Shown here in pieces: positions 1 to 6,276 of a stretch of DNA of 7,468 bases. The stretch's first letter is position 1; the number at the start of each line of letters is the position of its first letter. A model generated the notes under the pieces. That model saw only the letters and a program-made list of their open reading frames with translations, did no database searches and was not told the DNA's origin. Origin of the DNA: Acidimangrovimonas sp. Lineage in GTDB: Bacteria > Pseudomonadota > Alphaproteobacteria > Rhodobacterales > Rhodobacteraceae. Made by a program: the position numbers and the translations under genes. Location of the stretch: the NCBI GenBank assembly GCA_030147905.1, contig JASBUM010000438.1, positions 1 to 7,468 of the forward strand. The letters run 5' to 3'.

Positions 1-1014
1 AAGGTGGGCGGCAAGGACTACCAGCTCAAGCTTGACATCGTCGACAACCAGTCCGACGTGAACCTCTCGGTGCGCCAATACGTGCGGCTCGTCACCGGCG
101 ATCGCGTCAACTTCCTGCTCGGGCCGTTCGCCTCGAATTTCGTGCTCAACGATTCCTCGGTGGCCGAGAAATACGGCGTGCCGATGGTCGAGGGCGGCGG
201 GGCGTCAGGCCAGATCTTCAGCCGGGGCTACAAATACGTCTTCGGGACGCTGCCGCCGGCCGGTGGCTATTACGCCTCGACCATCGACATGTTGCAGCAT
301 CTGCAGCCCACGCCCAAGACCGTCGCGCTGGTCTCGGCCGACGACAGCTTCGACACCTCGGTCGCGAAGGGCACGCGCGCCCATCTCAAGAAGGCCGGCA
401 TGAAGATCGTCCTCGACGAGCAGTTCCGCGATGGCAACGGCGAGTTCTCGTCGATCCTGTCGCAGATCAAGTCCAAGAAGGTCGACGCGATCTTCTGGTC
501 GGGCCACGAGACCGACGCACTCAACTTCATCCGCCAGGCCAAGAGCCTGAACGTGAACCCGAACGACTTCTACGGCTTCACCGTGGGCGTGCCGACGGCT
601 GACTTCCGCAAGGCGCTGGGCAAGGACGCCAATGACGCCTTCGGCATGACCGCGTGGCTGCCGACCGAGAAGCTGACCGACAAGTGGTTCGGCAACGCGG
701 ACCAGTTCGCCAAGGCCTACAAGGCGAAATACGGCTATTCGCCGGATTACCACGCCGCTTCCGCCGTCGCCGATGTCGAGGCCTATGTCTACGCGATCGA
801 GAAGGCGGGCTCCCTGAAGCCGAAGAAGGTCCGTGACGCGCTGGCCGCGTCGGACTTCAACAGCGTCTACGCCAATGTGAAATTCGCCGGGAACGGGCAG
901 ATCGACCTGCCGCAGATCGTGGTGCAGATCCAGGATGGCAAGCTGGTGCCGGTATATACGACGCATGAGCTGAACAAGCCGATCTACCCGATCCCGGCCT
1001 GGGACAAGCGCTAG
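1..1014 (+). CDS. Periplasmic substrate-binding protein of a HAAT/Liv-type ABC importer (5' end outside window)
   Basis: This is the solute receptor of the ABC importer encoded downstream; it works in the periplasm and hands ligand to the LivHM pore. The reading frame is open from base 1 and ends with TAG, giving 337 visible residues. Full proteins of this family are usually near 400, so the signal peptide and first few dozen residues lie upstream of the window. Visible type I periplasmic-binding-fold (Peripla_BP_6) hallmarks are LLGPFAS at about residues 39-45, [13 protein letters not shown] shortly after, the second-lobe stretch [11 protein letters not shown] near 105-115, and [20 protein letters not shown] in the C-terminal half. 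The C-terminus ends [10 protein letters not shown], a P-x-P-x-W ending that I recall from binding proteins annotated only as amino acid transport. The ligand is unknown: branched-chain amino acids are the default annotation, but amides, urea or aromatic acids are possible in this superfamily. The family call is secure; the substrate is not. Confidence 0.93.
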   Translation, partial: KVGGKDYQLKLDIVDNQSDVNLSVRQYVRLVTGDRVNFLLGPFASNFVLNDSSVAEKYGVPMVEGGGASGQIFSRGYKYVFGTLPPAGGYYASTIDMLQHLQPTPKTVALVSADDSFDTSVAKGTRAHLKKAGMKIVLDEQFRDGNGEFSSILSQIKSKKVDAIFWSGHETDALNFIRQAKSLNVNPNDFYGFTVGVPTADFRKALGKDANDAFGMTAWLPTEKLTDKWFGNADQFAKAYKAKYGYSPDYHAASAVADVEAYVYAIEKAGSLKPKKVRDALAASDFNSVYANVKFAGNGQIDLPQIVVQIQDGKLVPVYTTHELNKPIYPIPAWDKR

Positions 1015-1024
1015 GCACGTGAGG

Positions 1025-1049
1025 CAGGGCGGTGCGACGCGCCGCCCTG
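1025..1049 (+). promoter_or_regulatory. Intercistronic RNA hairpin between binding-protein gene and livH
   Basis: The arms CAGGGCGG (1025-1032) and CCGCCCTG (1042-1049) are perfectly complementary. The stem continues inward through one G-U pair and two G-C pairs, giving 11 pairs closed by the 3-base loop GAC (1036-1038). It lies 10 bases after the binding-protein stop and 32 bases before the livH start, with no T-run behind it. Hairpins in this position are known in several ABC operons to protect the upstream mRNA or partly terminate transcription, so that the binding protein is made in excess over the membrane parts. That role here is inference. Confidence 0.6.
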
Positions 1050-1081
1050 ACGTCTTCCCGGCTCATCACGGAAACAGGCTT

Positions 1082-1939
1082 ATGCTGCTTCTTCAAATTC
1101 TGCTCAACGGCATCCTGCTGGGCGGGCTCTACGGGCTGATGGCGCTGGGAATGGCGCTGGTGTGGGGCGTGCTGAACGTCGTCAATCTTGCCCATGGCGC
1201 CTTCATCATGCTTGGCGGCTATGTCGTCTATTACCTGTTCACCGGGCTCGGGATCGATCCGTTCCTTGCGCTGCCGGTGGCGGCGGTGGTGATGTTCGCG
1301 CTGGGCTACCTGCTTCAACGCTACGTGCTGAACCTGATCGTGCGCGGACCGATGCTGAACACCCTGCTTATCACCTTCGGGCTGAACGTGGTGCTGACCT
1401 ATCTCGCACAGCTTCTGTTCAGCGCCGATTTCCGCACCATCAATCCCGCCTATGCCGGCGCCAACCTTCAGCTTGCGGGCCTGACGGTGCCGCTGGTCAG
1501 CCTCGCGGCCTTCGTCATCGCCTTCGCCCTGGCGGCGGCGGTCTGGGCATTGCTGAACCGCGCCCGCATAGGCCGCGCGATCCGCGCCACCGCGCAGGAT
1601 CTGACGGCCGCGCGACTTTACGGCGTGAATCCCCATTCGATCTATGCGATCACCTTCGGCATCGGCACTGCGCTGGCGGGGGTCGCGGGCGGCCTCTTCG
1701 GCGTGCTGACGCATCTGACGCCCTATGTCGGCGCCAGCCTTACCGCCAAGAGCTTCGTCATCGCGATCATCGGCGGGCTCGACAACCCGTTCCACGTCAT
1801 CCTCGGCGGGCTCGTCGTCGGCGTGGCCGAAAGCCTCGCCTCGCTCTATCTCGGTCCGACCTACATCGACGTGATCAGCTTCGGCCTTCTGGTGCTGATC
1901 CTCGTCCTGCGTCCGGCCCGTTCGCTGAGGGCCGCGTGA
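1082..1939 (+). CDS. livH: LivH-type ABC transporter inner-membrane permease
   Basis: One of two membrane subunits (BPD_transp_2 family) forming the pore of the importer. The 285-residue protein is almost wholly hydrophobic with about eight membrane segments. It shows the family's N-terminal signature GLMALGMALVWGVLNVVNLA at 18-37 followed by HGAFIMLGGY. The cytoplasmic coupling region, IGRAIRATAQD at 163-173 followed by LYGVNP, is where it would dock on an ATPase subunit. The C-terminal half has GGLDNPFHVILGGLVVGVAE. The ATG at 1082 is preferred because MLLLQILLNGILLGGLYGL is the usual LivH start; an upstream GTG at 1019 would add 21 hydrophilic residues and run through the hairpin. The ribosome site is weak (CGGA around 1069-1072 or AGG at 1076-1078), in keeping with lower expression than the binding protein. 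The stop TGA shares one base with the livM ATG. Confidence 0.93.
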   Translation: MLLLQILLNGILLGGLYGLMALGMALVWGVLNVVNLAHGAFIMLGGYVVYYLFTGLGIDPFLALPVAAVVMFALGYLLQRYVLNLIVRGPMLNTLLITFGLNVVLTYLAQLLFSADFRTINPAYAGANLQLAGLTVPLVSLAAFVIAFALAAAVWALLNRARIGRAIRATAQDLTAARLYGVNPHSIYAITFGIGTALAGVAGGLFGVLTHLTPYVGASLTAKSFVIAIIGGLDNPFHVILGGLVVGVAESLASLYLGPTYIDVISFGLLVLILVLRPARSLRAA

Positions 1940-2889
1940 TGAAACCGAAGACCACCCTCATGATCGTCCTCGCCGGCGCCGCCGCGCTTGCCTTCGTGCC
2001 GATCGTCGCCAGCGACGTGATGATGCAATTCGCGATCAACGCCCTGCTTCTGGCGGTGCTCGCCCAGTCATGGAACATCATCGGCGGCTTCACCGGATAC
2101 GTGTCCTTCGGCAATTCGGTGTTCTATGGCCTCGGCATCTACGGCACCGCCATCGCCATGGCGCAGCTCCATCTGCCGTTCGCGGCGGGCCTCGTTCTGG
2201 GGCTGGCGCTCGCGCTGGTTTGCGCGCTCTTCATCGGCCTGCCGATCCTGCGCCTGCGGGGGCCCTATTTCGCCATCGCCACGCTGGGTCTGTCGGCGGG
2301 CATGGGCGCGCTGATTTCCAATATCGGGATCGCGGGCAAGAACACCGGCCTGATCCTGCCGCTGGTCCGGGCCGATCCGATGTTCTACTGGATCTCTCTG
2401 GTGTTGCTGCTGGCATGCACGCTGACGGTCTACTGGCTGTCACTCGGCCGCTTCGGGGCGGGGCTCGTCGCGATCCGCGAGGATGAGCATGCGGCCGCCA
2501 CGATGGGCGTCAACACGACGCTCTACAAGGTGCTGGCCCTGATGCTGTCGGCCGCCTTCACCGCGGTCGCGGGCGGCATCTATGCCTACTGGATCTCCTT
2601 CATCGATCCGTCGAGCGCCTTCGATCCTACGCTGAACGTGCGCATGGTCATCATGGCCGTCTTCGGGGGCACCGGCACCGTGCTTGGGCCGCTGATCGGC
2701 TCGTTCCTTCTGTCGGCGGTCTACGAGATCCTGTCGAGCTGGATCTCGACCGCGGCGGCGCTGATCTTCGGGCTGGTCATCGTCCTTGCGGTGATCTACG
2801 CCCCCGGCGGTCTGGTGGATGTGGTCGCGGGCGTGCGCCGGTCGGGCTGGCGCTATCTGACCCAGAACATCCGGGAGAACCGGCTATGA
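1939..2889 (+). CDS. livM: LivM-type ABC transporter inner-membrane permease
   Basis: The second membrane subunit, pairing with LivH. The 316-residue protein starts with a basic tip (MKPK) and a membrane segment, then follows the LivM pattern: NIIGGFTGYVSFGNSVFYGL at 46-65 (the family's aligned motif reads roughly LSLGHAAFFGIGAY), LRGPYFAIATLG at 106-117, the cytoplasmic coupling helix AIREDEHAAATMGVN at 178-192, GGTGTVLGPLIGS at 243-255, and the typical end YAPGGLVDV at 287-295. SFGNSVFYG is a mild variant of the common motif, with N in place of the usual H. The start ATG overlaps the livH stop (TGATG), and GAGGG at 1927-1931 lies 7 bases upstream as a good ribosome site, partly inside livH. 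Its stop overlaps livG as ATGA. Length and topology are normal for the family. Confidence 0.94.
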   Translation: MKPKTTLMIVLAGAAALAFVPIVASDVMMQFAINALLLAVLAQSWNIIGGFTGYVSFGNSVFYGLGIYGTAIAMAQLHLPFAAGLVLGLALALVCALFIGLPILRLRGPYFAIATLGLSAGMGALISNIGIAGKNTGLILPLVRADPMFYWISLVLLLACTLTVYWLSLGRFGAGLVAIREDEHAAATMGVNTTLYKVLALMLSAAFTAVAGGIYAYWISFIDPSSAFDPTLNVRMVIMAVFGGTGTVLGPLIGSFLLSAVYEILSSWISTAAALIFGLVIVLAVIYAPGGLVDVVAGVRRSGWRYLTQNIRENRL

Positions 2890-3668
2890 GCCCCGCAACC
2901 GGACCGGCGACCCGGCCGGCGCCCGCCACCGATGCGGCGCTCGCCGTGCTCGAGGCGCGGAACCTGACCAAGCGCTTCAGCGGCCTCGTCTCGGTGGATG
3001 ACGTGAGCTTCCGGCTGGCGAGGAACGAGATCATGGGCCTGATCGGTCCCAACGGGGCCGGCAAGACCACGCTGGTGAACATGATCTCGGGCACGCTGCG
3101 GCCGAGCGAGGGGCAGCTTTTCTTCGGCGGCGAGCGCATCGACACGCTGTCCCCGCATCGCCGCGCCCATCTGGGGATCGCGCGCACCTTCCAGGTGATG
3201 AAACCCTTCCCCGGCCTTTCGGCGCTCGACAATGTCGCGGTCGGTGCCATGTTCGGCGCGGGCCGGGAAAAGTCCCGGACGCGCGCCCGCGAAGAGGCCC
3301 GCGAATGGCTGGAATTCACCGGGTTGTCGCATCGCGTCGACGCCCTCGGCGATGCGCTTGGCGGACCTGACCGCAAGCGGCTGGAATTCGCCAAGGCACT
3401 GGCGATGAAGCCGCGGCTTCTGCTGCTGGACGAGGTCATGGCGGGGCTGAATGCGGTCGAGGTCGAGGAGGTGATCGCGCTGATCCACAAGATGCGCGGC
3501 CAGGGGGTGACGATCCTGGTGATCGAGCATGTCATCAAGGCGATCCGCAGCCTGTCGGACCGGGTGCTTGTGCTGCACCACGGCCAGAAGATCGCCGAGG
3601 GCGATCCCGCGGCGGTGCTGGAGGATCCGCAGGTCGTCGAGGCCTATCTGGGTAAGAGGCGGACATGA
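2886..3668 (+). CDS. livG: LivG-type ABC transporter ATP-binding protein
   Basis: Cytoplasmic ATPase subunit driving import together with LivF. The 260-residue protein has a P/A-rich leader of about 20 residues, Walker A GPNGAGKT at 54-61, a Q-loop in ARTFQVMKPF (Q103), Walker B LLLLDE at 178-183, and the switch histidine H215 in VIEHVIKA. The ABC signature is not the usual LSGGQ: the equivalent position reads DALGGPDRKRLEFAKAL (156-172), directly before Walker B. The residues after the catalytic glutamate read VMAGLN, a known LivG sub-branch wording as I recall it, so this is probably a lineage variant and not damage. GGGAG at 2873-2877 sits 8 bases before the ATG. The ATG overlaps the livM stop by 4 bases and its own stop overlaps the livF ATG in the same way, implying translational coupling. 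Family call firm. Confidence 0.94.
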   Translation: MSPATGPATRPAPATDAALAVLEARNLTKRFSGLVSVDDVSFRLARNEIMGLIGPNGAGKTTLVNMISGTLRPSEGQLFFGGERIDTLSPHRRAHLGIARTFQVMKPFPGLSALDNVAVGAMFGAGREKSRTRAREEAREWLEFTGLSHRVDALGDALGGPDRKRLEFAKALAMKPRLLLLDEVMAGLNAVEVEEVIALIHKMRGQGVTILVIEHVIKAIRSLSDRVLVLHHGQKIAEGDPAAVLEDPQVVEAYLGKRRT

Positions 3669-4378
3669 GCGAGACGGTGCTGAAGATCGACGGGCTGACC
3701 GCAGGCTACGGCGCTTCGCAAGTGCTGTTCGACGTGGGCCTCGAGGTGCGCCGGGGCGAGATCGTGGCGCTTGTGGGCTCGAACGGCGCAGGCAAGACGA
3801 CGCTTCTGCGTGCGGTCTCGCGGGTGATCGGGGCGGCCGGGCGGCTCGAATTCGACGGTCGCGACCTGCATCCGATGTCGCCCGAGGCGGTGTTCACCGC
3901 CGGGCTGGTGCAGGTGCCCGAGGGCCTCCACCTGTTCCCCGCCATGACGGTCGAGGAAAACCTTGCCATGGGGGCCTACCGGCGCAGGGACCGGGGCGCG
4001 ATCGCGGCCAGTTTCGAACATGTCTATGCGCTGTTTCCGATTCTCGGTGAACGCCGGCGTCAGCTGGCCGGAAACATGTCGGGCGGTGAACAGCAGATGT
4101 GCGCGATGGGCCGGGCGCTGATGGCCGATCCCCGGCTTCTGCTTGTCGACGAGATGAGCCTCGGCCTTGCGCCGGTGATCGTCGATCAGCTGCTCGACAT
4201 CCTTGCCGACATCCGGAAGCAGGGGGTGACTGTCCTGCTGGTCGAACAGGACGTCTTCGCCGCCTTCGCGGTGGCGGACCGGGCCTATGTGATGGAGACC
4301 GGCCGGATCACCCGCGAGGGTGCGGTTGGCCTGCTGGCCGACGACCCGGCCGTGCGCGAGGCTTATCTCGGCGCCTGA
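3665..4378 (+). CDS. livF: LivF-type ABC transporter ATP-binding protein
   Basis: The second cytoplasmic ATPase of the importer and last gene of the operon. The 237-residue length is standard for LivF. Walker A is GSNGAGKT at 38-45, the Q-loop lies in LVQVPEGLHLFPAMTVEENL (Q83), the signature NMSGGEQQM covers 137-145, Walker B is LLLVDE at 158-163, and the following SLGLAP is typical of LivF. The residue after the catalytic glutamate is M where P is most usual. At the switch-histidine position the protein has Q195 (LLVEQD), which matches the common LivF wording VEQN, so this site lacks the histidine by family habit. The ATG overlaps the livG stop (ATGA), with GAGG at 3656-3659 five bases upstream. 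The nearest gene downstream is convergent, so the operon presumably ends in the following gap. Confidence 0.94.
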   Translation: MSETVLKIDGLTAGYGASQVLFDVGLEVRRGEIVALVGSNGAGKTTLLRAVSRVIGAAGRLEFDGRDLHPMSPEAVFTAGLVQVPEGLHLFPAMTVEENLAMGAYRRRDRGAIAASFEHVYALFPILGERRRQLAGNMSGGEQQMCAMGRALMADPRLLLVDEMSLGLAPVIVDQLLDILADIRKQGVTVLLVEQDVFAAFAVADRAYVMETGRITREGAVGLLADDPAVREAYLGA

Positions 4379-4621
4379 CGCTTCGTTCCCCCTGGATGCC
4401 ATGACCGCCTGCGGATGCTTCGGCGCTGTTGACCTGCGGTGCATCCGCCCCTTGGAATATGCGTCGGGCGGGTGATGCCGAACCACGCGGGGCGCGCCGC
4501 GATGCGCCGGACCGCGATTGCCCGGCCGGTACTGCCCGCCCGGGGAAGAGGCCGCATCTGGATAATCGGGCGTCATCGCGCCCGGCCGGTGGCGTCTGCC
4601 GCTTGTCCAAGGCCTGTCCCG
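4379..4621. other. Gene-free gap between convergent livF and arsR-type gene; possible weak terminator
   Basis: I see no credible gene in these 243 bases: short open frames exist on both strands but are rich in R, G, P and A and lack ribosome sites. Inverted arms GCGGATGC (4411-4418) and GCATCCGC (4441-4448) match perfectly over 8 bases with a 22-base loop and no T-run. This is the best candidate for ending livF transcription, but it is weak. Smaller GC hairpins occur at 4486-4501 (CGCGG/CCGCG) and at 4625-4639 (GCGCC/GGCGC), the latter in the last codons of the regulator gene. Confidence 0.4.
4520..4590. repeat. Pair of 11-base direct repeats containing palindrome CCGGCCGG
   Basis: GCCCGGCCGGT occurs at 4520-4530 and again at 4580-4590, exactly 60 bases apart start to start. 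Each copy contains the self-complementary octamer CCGGCCGG, so each can be read on both strands. In DNA this GC-rich, chance recurrence of CCGG-type words is quite likely; no function is claimed. Confidence 0.35.
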
Positions 4622-5410
4622 TCAGCGCCCCTTAGGCGCCGGTCGACCCGAGATCGCGCGGGTGACAGAGGGACTGTCCCCGCCCGGCACCTCCGCGCAT
4701 GCGGGGTTTGTACGCCAGTCATGCGGCAGCGCAAAGGCTGCGCGCAGGCCCTGCTCTCCGGCCGGGGTGAGCCGCAAGGCCCGGCTATCATTGCAACGCA
4801 GGAGCCATCCGCGTGCCAGCATCATGTCGAGCAGCGCGGCACCCAGTTGCCCCGCGATATGGGGGCGGCGTTCGCTCCAGTCCAGGCAGGTCCGGCACAG
4901 AGGACGTCGCGAACGGTTGCCGTCCGTCACGATCCCGAGGCGCGCGAAGAAGATCGTGCCTTCGTCGGTCACCATGCCGGCGCCGTCCGCCAGGATGACA
5001 TGCCCCGCCGCGACCAGCCGGTCGGCCAGCGCCAGCGCCAGCCTGCCCGCCATGTGGTCATAGCAGGTCCGGGCAAGGCGCAGGGCATCGTCACGGGGGC
5101 CCGGCGGACGGAAGCGCGGCGGACCGTCCGCGGCGAACGCGGTCAGCGCGTGGATCGCCTGGGCGACCTCGGCCGAGGCAAGGCGGTAGTAGCGGTGGCG
5201 GCCCTGTTTCGTCACCGTCAGGATGCGCCCCTCGGTCAGCCGGGCCAGATGGCCGCTGGCAGTCGGGGCGCTGACCCGGGCGATGCGCGCCAGCTCGCCC
5301 GCCGTCAGGGCCTGCCCGCCCATCAGCGCCACCAGCATGTTCGCCCGCGCCGGATCGCCCATCAGGCTTGCAGCCTCGGCGATCGTGTTGCCCCAGACCA
5401 TGTTCACCAT
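4622..5410 (-). CDS. ArsR-family winged-helix transcriptional regulator with extended C-terminal domain
   Basis: A DNA-binding repressor-type protein of 262 residues. The N-terminal third is an ArsR-type winged helix: GDPARANMLVALM at 18-30, the helix-turn-helix TAGELARIARVSAPTASGHL at 36-55 with the recognition helix in its second half, and the wing TVTKQGRHRYYRL at 65-77. Classic ArsR proteins are only about 100-120 residues; this one belongs to a longer subgroup with a C-terminal domain featuring CYDHMAGRLALALADRL (116-132) and RRPLCRTCLDWSERRPHIAG (168-187), which includes the pair C172/C175. The signal is unknown; the cysteines could bind metal or sense redox state, but that is inference. 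The last 30 or so residues (from about 230) look like a poorly conserved tail. The first ATG (5410) is used; a second in-frame ATG at 5401 is possible, and neither has a strong ribosome site. It is divergent from the flavin reductase-like gene and probably controls it and itself through the palindrome at 5454-5473. Confidence 0.88.
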   Translation of the reverse strand: MVNMVWGNTIAEAASLMGDPARANMLVALMGGQALTAGELARIARVSAPTASGHLARLTEGRILTVTKQGRHRYYRLASAEVAQAIHALTAFAADGPPRFRPPGPRDDALRLARTCYDHMAGRLALALADRLVAAGHVILADGAGMVTDEGTIFFARLGIVTDGNRSRRPLCRTCLDWSERRPHIAGQLGAALLDMMLARGWLLRCNDSRALRLTPAGEQGLRAAFALPHDWRTNPACAEVPGGDSPSVTRAISGRPAPKGR

Positions 5411-5453
5411 GGAAGAAGCCTATCCCGGCCGCCCCTCCCTGTCAGCTTCGAAC

Positions 5454-5473
5454 GTTTCGGCCGGCGCCGAAAC
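5454..5473. promoter_or_regulatory. Perfect palindrome, candidate operator for the ArsR-family regulator
   Basis: GTTTCGGC (5454-5461) and GCCGAAAC (5466-5473) are exact inverted copies separated by CGGC. The element lies in the 116-base divergent gap, 44 bases before the regulator's ATG and 54 bases before the flavin reductase-like ATG, where a dimeric winged-helix protein would be expected to block both promoters. The symmetry is seen directly; the binding role is inferred from position. Confidence 0.6.
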
Positions 5474-5526
5474 ATGGCAGCCCCCGCCCTGCTATGCCGG
5501 GGCGACATGTTAACGGAGCCATGACA

Positions 5527-6186
5527 ATGCACGAATGCCTCACCATATCGCCGCCGGTTCTCTATTTCGGGACGCCCGTCGTTCTCATCGTCACCCGCGG
5601 TGCCGACGGCTGCGCGAATATCACGCCGATGTCCTCGGCCTGGGCGCTGGGACCTCGGGTGGTTCTGGGACTGGCCGAGAGCGGGCAGGGCGCGGCCAAC
5701 CTGCTTCGCGAAGGGGAATGCACGCTCAATTTCCCCTCCGCCCCGTTATGGGACCGGGTCGAGCGGATCGCGCCCACGACCGGTGCCGATCCGGTTCCCG
5801 CCTTCAAGGCGCAGGCGGGATTTCGCCACGAGCGGGACAAGTTCGCGCTGGGCGGTTTCACCCGCCGCGCGAGCGAGATCGTGGCCCCGCCCCGCATCGC
5901 GGAATGCCCGCTTCAATTCGAGGTCCGGCTTGCGGCCGTCCACCACGGCGGCGGCGAGGGCGCGGCGGCCCCGCGCTTTCTGGTGATCGAAACCGAAGTC
6001 CTGCGCGTCCACGCCCATCGCGCGATCGTGCTCGCCGGCACGCAGCATGTCGATACCGCGCGGTGGAACCCGCTGCATTACGTCTTCCGGCATTATTTCG
6101 GCAATGCCGCCGAACTTGGGCGAAGCTTTCGCGCCGGAGGGGCGGGCGCGGGGCGTGCCGGCGCAGACGGCGTACCCCAGAGTTGA
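5527..6186 (+). CDS. Flavin reductase-like family protein (FMN-binding split barrel)
   Basis: A 219-residue cytoplasmic protein of the flavin reductase-like domain family, whose members bind FMN and either reduce flavin with NAD(P)H for a partner enzyme or act as flavin-dependent oxidoreductases. Diagnostic stretches are VLYFGTPVVLIVT at 11-23, ANITPMSSAWALGPRVVLGL at 30-49 (flavin-contact strand region), LRVHAH at 159-164 after the ECPLQFEV strand (126-133), and HVDTARWNPLHYVFRHYFG at 174-192. The tail from about 203 is a G/A-rich low-complexity stretch. The ATG at 5527 is chosen over the in-frame ATG at 5521 because GGAG at 5515-5518 is 8 bases from the former and only 2 from the latter, and homologues that I recall start with MHE. 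No partner monooxygenase is nearby. Regulation by the divergent ArsR-type protein is likely. The physiological substrate is unknown. Confidence 0.88.
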   Translation: MHECLTISPPVLYFGTPVVLIVTRGADGCANITPMSSAWALGPRVVLGLAESGQGAANLLREGECTLNFPSAPLWDRVERIAPTTGADPVPAFKAQAGFRHERDKFALGGFTRRASEIVAPPRIAECPLQFEVRLAAVHHGGGEGAAAPRFLVIETEVLRVHAHRAIVLAGTQHVDTARWNPLHYVFRHYFGNAAELGRSFRAGGAGAGRAGADGVPQS

Positions 6187-6207
6187 CGGCGGAGGCGGCG
6201 CTTCGGT

Positions 6208-6236
6208 TTGACACGCTCCGGGAATCGGTGCCAAAG
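6208..6236 (+). promoter_or_regulatory. Possible -35 box upstream of glycosyltransferase gene
   Basis: TTGACA at 6208-6213 matches the housekeeping -35 consensus exactly and lies 63 bases before the glycosyltransferase ATG, 21 bases after the preceding stop. At the expected 16-17 base spacing the -10 position reads GCCAAA/CCAAAG, a poor match. Alphaproteobacterial promoters often keep the -35 and tolerate a poor -10, so a promoter is plausible but unproven. Confidence 0.3.
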
Positions 6237-6276
6237 GAAGGCGCGTGCCCGAAACTGGATCGGCGGGACCGAGGTA

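Noticed and set aside
857..1795. A 312-codon minus-strand open frame opposite livH
   Set aside because: Antisense shadow of a strongly recognisable permease; the product is dominated by H, Q, R, D and E repeats from reversed hydrophobic codons.
1162..1938. N-terminal extension of livM by 259 codons from an upstream start
   Set aside because: The extension overlaps livH in another frame and is basic nonsense, whereas the ATG at 1939 gives a normal LivM N-terminus with a ribosome site and TGATG coupling.
3351..3402. LivG signature change as a sign of a broken ATPase gene
   Set aside because: The frame is intact, all other ATPase motifs are present, and R-K-R-L-E after the altered motif is normal for LivG, so a lineage variant is more likely than decay.
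4439..5524. A 361-codon open frame on the plus strand opposite the ArsR-type regulator
   Set aside because: The minus-strand product has a clear winged helix and a conserved C-terminal domain, while this frame gives a basic, low-complexity product typical of a GC shadow.
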